6,535 nt of DNA, from assembly GCA_029880275.1 (NCBI GenBank), contig JAOUOQ010000108.1:1-6535 (forward strand), written 5' to 3'. The DNA comes from Candidatus Aminicenantota bacterium (GTDB taxonomy: Bacteria > Acidobacteriota > B3-B38 > Guanabaribacteriales > B3-B38). Positions within the stretch are counted from its first letter, which is position 1, and the number at the start of each line of letters is the position of its first letter. The notes beneath the pieces are model-generated. The model worked only from the letters and a program-made list of their open reading frames with translations, was not told where the DNA came from and did not search any database. Shown here in pieces: positions 1-6,358 of the stretch. A program made the translations under genes and the position numbers.

Positions 1-438
1 GCTGCTATTGATGAGCACTATATCGCACGGGTAGAAACGGAAAGAGTGGGGGAGTTTGATTTATCGGGGCGCTCTTACAAACTGGTAGTCAAGAAAATCT
101 ATCCCGAAGTTCGAGAGGGAAGTTTTGAAGTTGACCTGGAATTTGTTGGTGATGAACCCCAGGGTATAACGAGGGGACAGACCCTTCATATTCGGTTAGA
201 ATTAGGCTATATTTCCGAAGCCATACTCCTTCCCAGAGGGGGCTTTTACCAAACCAGCGGGGGAAACTGGGTCTATGTGGTGGATGAATCTGAACAAGTT
301 GCCACAAAAAGAATGATTAAACTCGGACGGCAAAATCCACAGGTTTATGAAGTGCTTGAGGGACTTCAGCCTGGCGAGCGGGTCATTACATCTTCTTATG
401 AGAGTTTTGGCAATATGGATAGGTTAGTGTTGAAATAA
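1..438 (+). CDS. Periplasmic adaptor (membrane fusion) subunit of an ABC efflux pump, HlyD/MacA-like; C-terminal 145 residues, 5' truncated
   Basis: The reading frame is open from base 1 and ends at TAA 436-438. A GTG at 46 is in frame but internal: the frame continues upstream of it without a stop and no ribosome site precedes it, so the gene starts outside the window. What is visible is rich in beta-strand-like stretches and fits the beta-barrel domain (about residues 15-80 of the fragment) followed by the membrane-proximal domain (about 80-143). The ending G-L-Q-P-G-E-R-V-I-T followed by S-Y-E-S-F-G is a typical adaptor C-terminus, where the family usually has G-L-x-x-G-D/E-x-V-V. The coiled-coil hairpin, lipoyl domain and N-terminal anchor are missing from view. 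In this family the protein joins an inner-membrane permease to an outer-membrane channel. The ATPase gene begins 33 bases downstream, which supports that role. The substrate is unknown. Confidence 0.85.
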   Translation, partial: AAIDEHYIARVETERVGEFDLSGRSYKLVVKKIYPEVREGSFEVDLEFVGDEPQGITRGQTLHIRLELGYISEAILLPRGGFYQTSGGNWVYVVDESEQVATKRMIKLGRQNPQVYEVLEGLQPGERVITSSYESFGNMDRLVLK

Positions 439-460
439 AACCGAAAGGCTAAAAAATAAA

Positions 461-466
461 GGAGGA
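461..466 (+). promoter_or_regulatory. Ribosome binding site of the ABC ATPase gene
   Basis: GGAGGA lies 5 bases before the ATG at 472, a near-ideal Shine-Dalgarno position that fixes the start. The short spacer (439-471) has no visible terminator, so the adaptor and ATPase genes are probably co-transcribed. Confidence 0.8.
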
Positions 467-471
467 AGAGA

Positions 472-1161
472 ATGATAAACACAAAAAATCTCACCAAAAT
501 ATACACCACGGAAGAGGTAGAAACGACTGCATTGAATAACATAAATCTCGAAATCCAGCAGGGAGAATATGCGGCTATTATGGGACCATCAGGTTGCGGG
601 AAATCCACCCTGCTCAATGTGCTGGGGATGATCGATAATCCCACCAGCGGGGAGTATAATTTCTTGGGAGAGGAAGTATCAAAATATTCCGAGAGACAGC
701 GAGCCAATCTGCGGAAGGCTAATATAGGATTTGTGTTCCAGAGCTTCAACCTTATTGATGAATTAACTGTGTTTGAAAACATTGAGCTTCCACTTCTGTA
801 TCTTGGCTATTCTGCTTCACAACGCAAAAAGAGGGTCCATGAGGTTATGGAGCAGATAGGAATCATGCCCCGGAAGAATCATTTCCCGCAGCAGATATCC
901 GGCGGAGAGCAGCAGCGGGTTGCCGTAGCCAGAGCCATTGTGGCAAAGCCGAAATTAATTCTGGCTGATGAGCCCACGGGAAATTTAGATTCCGCCCATG
1001 GTGAAGAAGTGATGAAGCTCATAGGAGAACTCCACGAAGCGGGCACCACCATCTTCATGGTTACCCATTCGCCTGATTATGCAGAATACAGCCAGCGCAT
1101 CGTCCATCTCTTTGACGGTCATATTGTCTCTGAGAATATCCAGAAAGAGTTCAAAATATAG
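472..1161 (+). CDS. ABC transporter ATP-binding protein, LolD/MacB (FtsE-like) class
   Basis: This 229-residue protein is the usual length for a free-standing LolD/MacB-class ATPase. All nucleotide-binding motifs are present and look intact: Walker A G-P-S-G-C-G-K-S-T at residues 38-46, Q-loop Q90, signature S-G-G-E-Q at 143-147, Walker B L-I-L-A-D-E at 162-167, D-loop N-L-D-S at 171-174 and the switch histidine H199 in V-T-H-S. G-F-V-F-Q-S-F-N-L at 86-94 is characteristic of this subfamily. The protein should be cytoplasmic, dimerise, hydrolyse ATP and drive the permeases encoded just downstream. In E. coli MacB the ATPase is fused to the permease, whereas here it is separate, as in LolCDE-type systems. 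The start is supported by the GGAGGA site. The gene is more GC-rich than the permease that follows. The substrate cannot be told from this subunit. Confidence 0.95.
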   Translation: MINTKNLTKIYTTEEVETTALNNINLEIQQGEYAAIMGPSGCGKSTLLNVLGMIDNPTSGEYNFLGEEVSKYSERQRANLRKANIGFVFQSFNLIDELTVFENIELPLLYLGYSASQRKKRVHEVMEQIGIMPRKNHFPQQISGGEQQRVAVARAIVAKPKLILADEPTGNLDSAHGEEVMKLIGELHEAGTTIFMVTHSPDYAEYSQRIVHLFDGHIVSENIQKEFKI

Positions 1162-1175
1162 CAAAGTGCAAGGGT

Positions 1176-1236
1176 CTAAAGCTTTCAGCAGTCAGTAGTC
1201 AGCTATTAGCTATTAAAAAAATGAGAAAAAGCTTAG
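1176..1236. repeat. Inverted repeat flanking heptamer block 1
   Basis: CTAAAGCTTT at 1176-1185 can pair with AAAGCTTAG at 1228-1236, leaving one bulged A and a loop of 42 bases containing the heptamer block. Both arms contain AAGCTT, itself a palindrome, so each arm could also self-pair. The arms are AT-rich and the loop is long, so a stable RNA hairpin is doubtful. Confidence 0.35.
1177..1218 (+). repeat. Degenerate heptamer tandem repeat, block 1 (about six units)
   Basis: Reading in steps of seven from 1177 gives units at 1177, 1184, 1191, 1198, 1205 and 1212. Their shared core is roughly (G/A)TCAGCT, with examples TTCAGCA, GTCAGTA, GTCAGCT and ATTAGCT. The first and last units are weak matches. 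The block lies between the ATPase stop and the first permease start and codes for nothing evident. It resembles in kind the short tandem heptamer repeats known from cyanobacterial intergenic regions, but the unit differs and no relation is claimed. Confidence 0.6.
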
Positions 1237-1260
1237 TAATGATAACTGAACATTGAGAAC
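1233..1260 (+). repeat. Degenerate heptamer tandem repeat, block 2 (three to four units)
   Basis: Units of seven at 1240 (TGATAAC), 1247 (TGAACAT) and 1254 (TGAGAAC) share the pattern TGAnAAC with few changes. The preceding unit at 1233 (TTAGTAA) is a weaker fourth copy. The block ends just before the ribosome binding site of the first permease. It has the same period as block 1 but a different unit. Confidence 0.5.
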
Positions 1261-1264
1261 CTAT

Positions 1265-1270
1265 GAGGAG
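1265..1270 (+). promoter_or_regulatory. Ribosome binding site deciding the start of the first permease
   Basis: GAGGAG lies 7 bases before the ATG at 1278. An in-frame ATG at 1263 overlaps this site and has no ribosome site of its own at a proper distance. The start at 1278 is therefore preferred. Confidence 0.75.
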
Positions 1271-1277
1271 TTGTATC

Positions 1278-3647
1278 ATGTTTAAAAATTACTTAAAAAT
1301 CGCTTTGAGAAATATTTGGAGACATAAGGTATATTCTTTTATTAACATAGCAGGTCTGGCTATTGGAATAGCTTGTTGCATCCTTATGATTTTATATATC
1401 CAAGATGATTTAAGCTTCGACCAATTTCATGAAAATAAAAACGAACTGTACAGAGTTGTTGGAGACTTGCAAATAGGAGACCAAATCTCCCGCTTAGCAC
1501 GTACACCCAACCCCCTTGGCCCTACTTTAAACAAAGAATATCCAGAAATCGTTAATTTCACAAGATTTCAGGGATTCGATCATTGGCATGTGGAGTCTGG
1601 GGATAAACATTTTTTGAATGATTTGTTAGCTGTTGCCGATCCCACCTTTTTTGAAATATTTACATTTCCTTTTTTAAAGGGTAATCCGAAGACAGCTTTA
1701 ATGGACCCGCTCTCTATAGTGATAACTGAGAATATGGCTAAGAAATATTTTAGCGATGACGAGCCTATTGGTAAAGTAATAAAAATAGGTTATAAGGAAT
1801 TTCATGTAACCGGTTTAATAAAGAATATACCCCCTAATTCTCACATCCAGTTTGATGCAATGTTTCCCCTCAGTAATATGAGCTATTACTGGTCTGATAA
1901 TTTTGAGAACTGGGAACGTTTAATGTATTATACCTATATACAGGTCCAAAAAAATACCTCTGGGAAAGATCTAAGCGAAAAGATTCGAGGGGTAGTAAAA
2001 AAATATAACCCTAAATTAAATTGTAATATATATCTTCAACCATTGAAAGATATTCATCTCCGATCAAATTACCAAATGGACCTTGATAATTACGGCAAAG
2101 GTAGTATTACCTATATCTATATTTTCTCATTAATCGCATTGTGGATTTTGCTCATAGGCTGTATAAATTTTATCAATTTAACAACTGCCCAATCTAGTGA
2201 GAGAGCAACAGAAATAGGAATGAGAAAAGTGATCGGTGCTCATAGAACAGATATTATTAAACAATTTCTTGGTGAATCCATTCTTTTAGCTTTTATAGCC
2301 CTCGTTCTCGCTATAGCTTGTGTTGAACTAATCCTGCCTGCTTTCAATAATCTATCAGGTAAAGAAATTACACTAGATTTCTCCGGTAATGTTCCTATAA
2401 TTATGGGATTACTTGCAATTACGCTAGTTACTGGAATACTTTCCGGCAGCTATCCTGCTCTCTATCTTTCATCCTTTCAACCGGTAAATGTGTTGAGAGG
2501 TATAAGCACCAGGTGGAAAAGTCGTGGAGCATACATACGAAAAATCCTCGTCATAATTCAATTTACCGTCACGATAATGTTAATTATTTCAACAATAGTC
2601 ATTTATAATCAACTACATTATATCCGAAATAGAGACTTGGGCTTCGATAAAGAAAACCTTATTTATTTCCCAGCTCGAGGAGCATTTTATGATCTCGATA
2701 GTTACGAAATTGTCAAACATGAGCTTCTACAAAACCCTAATATTTTGAGTATTACCAATTCATTTCCACCTTCAATTGGATTAGATGAAACTATTGACAT
2801 CAATTGGGAGGGGAAAAATCCTAAAGAAGATATAATGATGCGAGTAACTAGGGTAGATTATGATTATTTAAAAACCTTTAATATGAAAATGTCACAAGGA
2901 AGGTTTTTTTCGAAAGAGTTTTCAACTGATCTCTCAAATTATGTAATTAATGAGGCTGCTGCAAGAGCAATGGAGATGGAAACACCGGTTGGAAAACGGT
3001 TTTGGCTTAGGGGTAATGAAGGTACAATAATCGGAGTAATAAAAAATTACCATTACAGTTCCCTTCACAATGAGATTGAACCTCTAATATTAAAATTTCG
3101 TGAAGAAGAAGCTTTTATTTGTATTAGAATTAATTCGGAAAATGTCTCAGAGACTATTAGTTTTTTAAAAAGAAAGTGGGATGAATATGTTGAGGGTGGA
3201 TATCCTTTTCCATATGAATTTCTTGATGATACAATTGCCGACTTCTATAAAACTGAGCAAAAGGTAGGCATAGTTATTAAATATTTCACCATCCTTTCAG
3301 TATTTATCTCCTGTATCGGACTTTTTGGTTTAGCATCTTTTACTACTCAACAAAAAACGAAAGAAATCGGTATCAGAAAAATCCTCGGAGCTTCAATGTC
3401 AAATATACTTTTAATATTAACCAAGGAATATATTAAATGGGTACTTATTGCAAACATCATTTCCTGGCCTATTTCATTTTACCTAATGAACCGCTTACTT
3501 CAGGTTTACGCTTACCGAACAAATATTGGAATATTTACCTTTATACTAGTAGCAGCTCTTGCCCTGATTATCGCATTACTCACTGTAAGTTATCAGGCCA
3601 TCAAAGCAGCACTCGCCAATCCCGTGGAGTCTCTGAGGTATGAATGA
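1278..3647 (+). CDS. ABC transporter permease, FtsX/MacB type, internally duplicated (permease 1)
   Basis: The protein is 789 residues from the ATG at 1278; starting at 1263 would add five. The chosen start makes the N-terminus M-F-K-N-Y-L-K-I-A match that of the next gene. The inferred order is a membrane segment (about 20-40), a periplasmic MacB-like core domain, three membrane segments (about 277-299, 334-354, 373-393), then a fifth (about 420-442), a second periplasmic domain and three more segments near the C-terminus. The cytoplasmic FtsX-domain motif E-I-G-M-R-K-V-I-G-A (312-321) recurs as E-I-G-I-R-K-I-L-G-A (696-705), showing the internal duplication. The protein should sit in the inner membrane and pass conformational change from the ATPase to the periplasmic adaptor. 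It ends A-N-P-V-E-S-L-R-Y-E. The gene is clearly more AT-rich than the ATPase gene and permease 2. It is intact, and its substrate is unknown. Confidence 0.92.
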   Translation: MFKNYLKIALRNIWRHKVYSFINIAGLAIGIACCILMILYIQDDLSFDQFHENKNELYRVVGDLQIGDQISRLARTPNPLGPTLNKEYPEIVNFTRFQGFDHWHVESGDKHFLNDLLAVADPTFFEIFTFPFLKGNPKTALMDPLSIVITENMAKKYFSDDEPIGKVIKIGYKEFHVTGLIKNIPPNSHIQFDAMFPLSNMSYYWSDNFENWERLMYYTYIQVQKNTSGKDLSEKIRGVVKKYNPKLNCNIYLQPLKDIHLRSNYQMDLDNYGKGSITYIYIFSLIALWILLIGCINFINLTTAQSSERATEIGMRKVIGAHRTDIIKQFLGESILLAFIALVLAIACVELILPAFNNLSGKEITLDFSGNVPIIMGLLAITLVTGILSGSYPALYLSSFQPVNVLRGISTRWKSRGAYIRKILVIIQFTVTIMLIISTIVIYNQLHYIRNRDLGFDKENLIYFPARGAFYDLDSYEIVKHELLQNPNILSITNSFPPSIGLDETIDINWEGKNPKEDIMMRVTRVDYDYLKTFNMKMSQGRFFSKEFSTDLSNYVINEAAARAMEMETPVGKRFWLRGNEGTIIGVIKNYHYSSLHNEIEPLILKFREEEAFICIRINSENVSETISFLKRKWDEYVEGGYPFPYEFLDDTIADFYKTEQKVGIVIKYFTILSVFISCIGLFGLASFTTQQKTKEIGIRKILGASMSNILLILTKEYIKWVLIANIISWPISFYLMNRLLQVYAYRTNIGIFTFILVAALALIIALLTVSYQAIKAALANPVESLRYE
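3600..3625 (+). repeat. 26-bp direct repeat, copy 1 (3' end of permease 1)
   Basis: These 26 bases are identical to 6063-6088 in the second permease gene. They encode I-K-A-A-L-A-N-P and the first two bases of the following valine codon, with every synonymous position matching. Flanking sequence on both sides differs between the genes. Confidence 0.9.
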
Positions 3648-3660
3648 ATTAACTCTCAGC

Positions 3661-3667
3661 AAGGAGG
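3661..3667 (+). other. Strong Shine-Dalgarno-like sequence with no gene at the right distance
   Basis: AAGGAGG matches the anti-Shine-Dalgarno sequence better than the site actually placed for permease 2. No ATG or GTG follows within the next 15 bases. The TTG at 3668 directly abuts it, and its frame would stop after 11 codons, at 3701-3703. It could be a remnant of an older junction, a ribosome standby site or chance. Confidence 0.35.
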
Positions 3668-3694
3668 TTGCCCACTTACAACTGCAATATCATA

Positions 3695-3700
3695 AGAGGA
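3695..3700 (+). promoter_or_regulatory. Ribosome binding site of the second permease
   Basis: AGAGGA lies 7 bases before the ATG at 3708, supporting that start. The 60-base spacer after permease 1 contains no terminator-like hairpin with a T-run, so read-through from permease 1 is likely. Confidence 0.65.
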
Positions 3701-3707
3701 TAAGATT

Positions 3708-6110
3708 ATGCTAAAGAACTATCTAAAAATCGCTTTCAGAAACCTAAAAAGATACAAAGGGTATTCCTTTATCAATATAGCCGGTCTGGCTATTGGGATG
3801 GCGGTTTGTGTCCTGATCATGATATGGGCACAGGATGAGCTGAGTTACGATCAATTCCACGAAAAAAGGGATCGCGTCTACCGACTCATTATGGATATTC
3901 AGGCCGGAATTAATTTACACACGCCACTTTCTTTGACTCCAGCAGCCAAGGCTATTGTTCGAGATTTTCCCGAAGTTATTAACGCTGTCAGGATTTCGAG
4001 ACCTTCCAGAGTTACGATGAAATATGAAGATAAGGTATTTCAGGAGGAGATGGTCGGCTATGCCGAGAATTCGATATTTGACATTTTTACCTTTCCCTTT
4101 GTTAGCGGCGATTCAAAATCAGCTCTGGAAACCGCCTACTCTATTGTAATCACCGAAAGTATGGCAAAGAAGTATTTTGGGAGTGAGAATCCCCTCGGGA
4201 AGATTCTCAGAATCGATAATGAACAGGATTATGCTGTAACCGGTGTAGTGAAAGATATCCCTCAGAATTCTCATTTTACCTTCAATATGCTACGGTCCTT
4301 CGAAACTCTGTACAAGGAGAAGGATGTCAATGATGATAGATGGCTGGATATCAGATTCTATAGCTATTTGCTTCTTGATAAACAGGCGGACGCCGGAGAG
4401 CTCGAACAAAAACTGCCTGCATTTGTAGACAAGTACATGGGACAGCTATTGAAAGCTATTGGAGGTTCATTGAAATTTTTTCTACAACCGCTCGTTCAGA
4501 TTCACCTTTACTCTGATTTTGAGCAAGATATATCGGTAAATGGCGATATTGCTTATGTTATCCTCTTTTCCGGAATTGCCCTCTTCATACTGATCATTGC
4601 GGGTATCAACTTTATCAATCTCTCCACGGCCCGCTCAGCGACTCGTGCTAAGGAGGTCGGGATGAGAAAAACACTCGGGGCAGTAAGAAGCCGATTGATC
4701 GGGCAATTTCTGGGAGAGTCTCTTATCTACAGCTATCTTGCAATGATTTTGTCTGTGGTGCTTTTAAAGCTGTTTATACCCCTATTTAATGGACTCATCG
4801 GTCGAGAGCTGAGTGCAAATTTTATCCAGGCACCGTGGCTCATAGCGGTATTCATGGGATTGGCAGCATTTATTGGCGTTTTTGCAGGGAGTTATCCTGC
4901 TTTTTTCCTCTCCTCCTTTCAGGCAGTTTCCGTGCTGAAAGGCCGTATAAAGGCTGGGGCCTCGAATTCCCGTTTTCGTAGGTCTCTGGTCGTCTTTCAG
5001 TTTGCCATATCAGTCGCGTTGATAATCGGGACCCTAACCGTATACAAGCAGATAGTCTTCATGAAAAACAGGAAACTGGGTTTTGACAAGGAATATGTTA
5101 TTGTCATATCAGGGATGAATGACTCTATGCGGAAGTCTTATCGCTCGATCAGGAATGAACTGATGAATTTGCCAGGGGTGGTCGATGTCGGTGCATCAGA
5201 TATCGTGCCGAGCAGAGGTCGCCTTGTGGCTCCCTTTCTTCCAGAAGGATTTGCAGAAAACCAGGTTCAGACAATGGATTATCTGGATGTTGATGCCCAT
5301 TACATTCCTGCCATGGGCATGGAGATTGCGACGGGAAGGAATTTTTCTGAAGACTTTGGCACTGACCCTGATGAATCGGTCATCATCAACGAAACAGCGG
5401 CAAAAAAATTTGGTTGGGATGATCCTGTAGGGAAGAAATTCATATTCCGGACGGGTGAGGGAAGTGATAGAAAAACAATAAACATGTCTGTCATAGGTGT
5501 TGTGAAGGATTTCCATATGCGATCTCTTCGAGAGAGGATCGAACCCCTCATTATCTTCTATGACTACAGCAGCCTTCGGTCATTCTCGATTCGAATCGCA
5601 TCGGACAATATTGTGCACACGATGAGTCTATTAGAGAAGAAGTGGAATGAATTTGAGCCTAACAAACCTTTCAATTATTTATTCCTGGATGATGCTTTTG
5701 ATAGTCAGTACAGAGGCGAAGAGAAATTTAGGAATATCACATTATACTTCAGCCTTCTGGCGATCTTTATCGGGTGCCTGGGGCTCTTTGGGTTGGCTTC
5801 ATTTACTGCGGAACAGCGCACAAAGGAGATCGGTATTCGCAAAGTCCTTGGAGCAACCAACTTAAATATCGTGTACCTGATTTCAAAAGAATACACATGG
5901 CTTGTTCTCCTGGCTAATATCATCGCCTGGCCCGTCGCTTATTACGCCATGAATCGCTGGCTTCAGAATTTTGCCTACCGCATCAACATTGGATTATGGA
6001 CGTTTCTGTTAGCAGGCGCACTCGCATTTATCATTGCTTTGTTGACGGTGAGCTTTCAGGCTATCAAAGCAGCACTCGCCAATCCCGTAGACTCGCTGCG
6101 ATACGAATAA
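3708..6110 (+). CDS. ABC transporter permease, FtsX/MacB type, internally duplicated (permease 2)
   Basis: This 800-residue protein is a full-length paralogue of the preceding permease. Predicted membrane segments lie near 20-40, 281-303, 338-358, 377-397, 427-447, 678-698, 729-748 and 763-783. Two large periplasmic core domains fall between segments 1 and 2 (about 45-275) and between 5 and 6 (about 450-670). Y-D-Q-F-H-E at 47-52, just after segment 1, is typical of this family and is also conserved in permease 1 (D-Q-F-H-E). The FtsX-domain motif appears twice, E-V-G-M-R-K-T-L-G-A (316-325) and E-I-G-I-R-K-V-L-G-A (707-716). The C-terminus A-N-P-V-D-S-L-R-Y-E nearly equals that of permease 1. 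The protein probably works in the inner membrane with the upstream ATPase and adaptor, either paired with permease 1 or as an alternative to it. Base composition is close to the ATPase gene and GC-richer than permease 1. No frameshift is seen. Confidence 0.93.
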   Translation: MLKNYLKIAFRNLKRYKGYSFINIAGLAIGMAVCVLIMIWAQDELSYDQFHEKRDRVYRLIMDIQAGINLHTPLSLTPAAKAIVRDFPEVINAVRISRPSRVTMKYEDKVFQEEMVGYAENSIFDIFTFPFVSGDSKSALETAYSIVITESMAKKYFGSENPLGKILRIDNEQDYAVTGVVKDIPQNSHFTFNMLRSFETLYKEKDVNDDRWLDIRFYSYLLLDKQADAGELEQKLPAFVDKYMGQLLKAIGGSLKFFLQPLVQIHLYSDFEQDISVNGDIAYVILFSGIALFILIIAGINFINLSTARSATRAKEVGMRKTLGAVRSRLIGQFLGESLIYSYLAMILSVVLLKLFIPLFNGLIGRELSANFIQAPWLIAVFMGLAAFIGVFAGSYPAFFLSSFQAVSVLKGRIKAGASNSRFRRSLVVFQFAISVALIIGTLTVYKQIVFMKNRKLGFDKEYVIVISGMNDSMRKSYRSIRNELMNLPGVVDVGASDIVPSRGRLVAPFLPEGFAENQVQTMDYLDVDAHYIPAMGMEIATGRNFSEDFGTDPDESVIINETAAKKFGWDDPVGKKFIFRTGEGSDRKTINMSVIGVVKDFHMRSLRERIEPLIIFYDYSSLRSFSIRIASDNIVHTMSLLEKKWNEFEPNKPFNYLFLDDAFDSQYRGEEKFRNITLYFSLLAIFIGCLGLFGLASFTAEQRTKEIGIRKVLGATNLNIVYLISKEYTWLVLLANIIAWPVAYYAMNRWLQNFAYRINIGLWTFLLAGALAFIIALLTVSFQAIKAALANPVDSLRYE
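6063..6088 (+). repeat. 26-bp direct repeat, copy 2 (3' end of permease 2)
   Basis: This segment is identical to 3600-3625. It lies the same distance from the stop codon as copy 1, because both genes end with the same number of residues after this motif. Confidence 0.9.
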
Positions 6111-6252
6111 ACGGCGATAGACGATATAAATAAGCAGAACTAATAATACTGAAGGGAAACAGTGAGCGAAACCTGAAAAACTAAGAGGTGACTGGAAATA
6201 TATTATCTGCCGATGAATCAAAAAGGGAATCAGGGTGAGTTATTGAAAAAAC
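6111..6252. other. Convergent intergenic region without a recognisable gene
   Basis: The exporter operon (plus strand) and the tRNA gene (minus strand) converge here. No GC-rich hairpin followed by a T-run was found on the plus strand after the permease stop. On the minus strand, a run of six T (complement of 6245-6250) lies just past the tRNA CCA and could be part of a termination signal, but no separate hairpin precedes it. Short ATG frames here lack a placed ribosome site. Confidence 0.5.
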
Positions 6253-6328
6253 TGGTGGAGCTGAGGGGGATCGAACCCCTGACCTCATGACTGCCAGTCA
6301 TGCGCTCTCCCACCTGAGCTACAGCCCC
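6253..6328 (-). tRNA. tRNA-Ala, anticodon GGC, with encoded CCA
   Basis: On the minus strand the 76 bases fold into a full cloverleaf. Acceptor stem GGGGCTG pairs with CAGCTCC (one G-U pair), the D-stem is GCTC/GAGC, the anticodon stem is CATGA/TCATG around loop CTGGCAG, and the T-stem is AGGGG/CCCCT around loop TTCGATC. The anticodon GGC occupies 6295-6293 and reads the alanine codon GCC. The discriminator base is A, followed by a genome-encoded CCA (6255-6253). The gene lies 30 bases after the stop of the minus-strand coding fragment. A TATAAG just before the tRNA sits too close to the mature 5' end to be its -10 box, so co-transcription with the upstream gene is plausible. Confidence 0.96.
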
Positions 6329-6358
6329 ACCTTATAATTGTCCGCGGTGGTGAAAGGA

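Noticed and set aside
46..438. A complete small gene starting at GTG 46
   Set aside because: The frame is open upstream to base 1, the protein reads as the end of an adaptor, and no ribosome site precedes 46.
396..782. Minus-strand frame of 128 codons opposite the start of the ATPase gene
   Set aside because: It lies antisense to a gene with intact ATPase motifs, shows no recognisable domain and is best explained as a shadow of that coding sequence.
1263..1277. In-frame ATG at 1263 as the start of permease 1
   Set aside because: It overlaps the GAGGAG site that serves the ATG at 1278, lacks its own ribosome site, and adds five residues absent from the paralogue's N-terminus.
3667..3682. Hairpin GTTG/CAAC in the permease spacer
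   Set aside because: A four-base stem with an eight-base loop is too weak to call a structure.
5185..5551. Overlapping frames of about 80-106 codons inside permease 2 on both strands
   Set aside because: They fall within the second periplasmic domain of a well-supported gene, have no ribosome sites noted and look like chance frames.
6111..6252. Rho-independent terminator after permease 2
   Set aside because: Candidate arms such as CAGT/ACTG are only four bases long and are not followed by a T-run on the plus strand.
6213..6290. Short plus-strand frame of 25 codons from the ATG at 6213, running into the tRNA
   Set aside because: There is no well-spaced ribosome site, and most of its 3' half is simply antisense to the tRNA.
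6253..6328. tRNA gene as an attachment site of an integrated element
   Set aside because: No second copy of the tRNA 3' end, integrase or other mobile-element gene is visible in the window.
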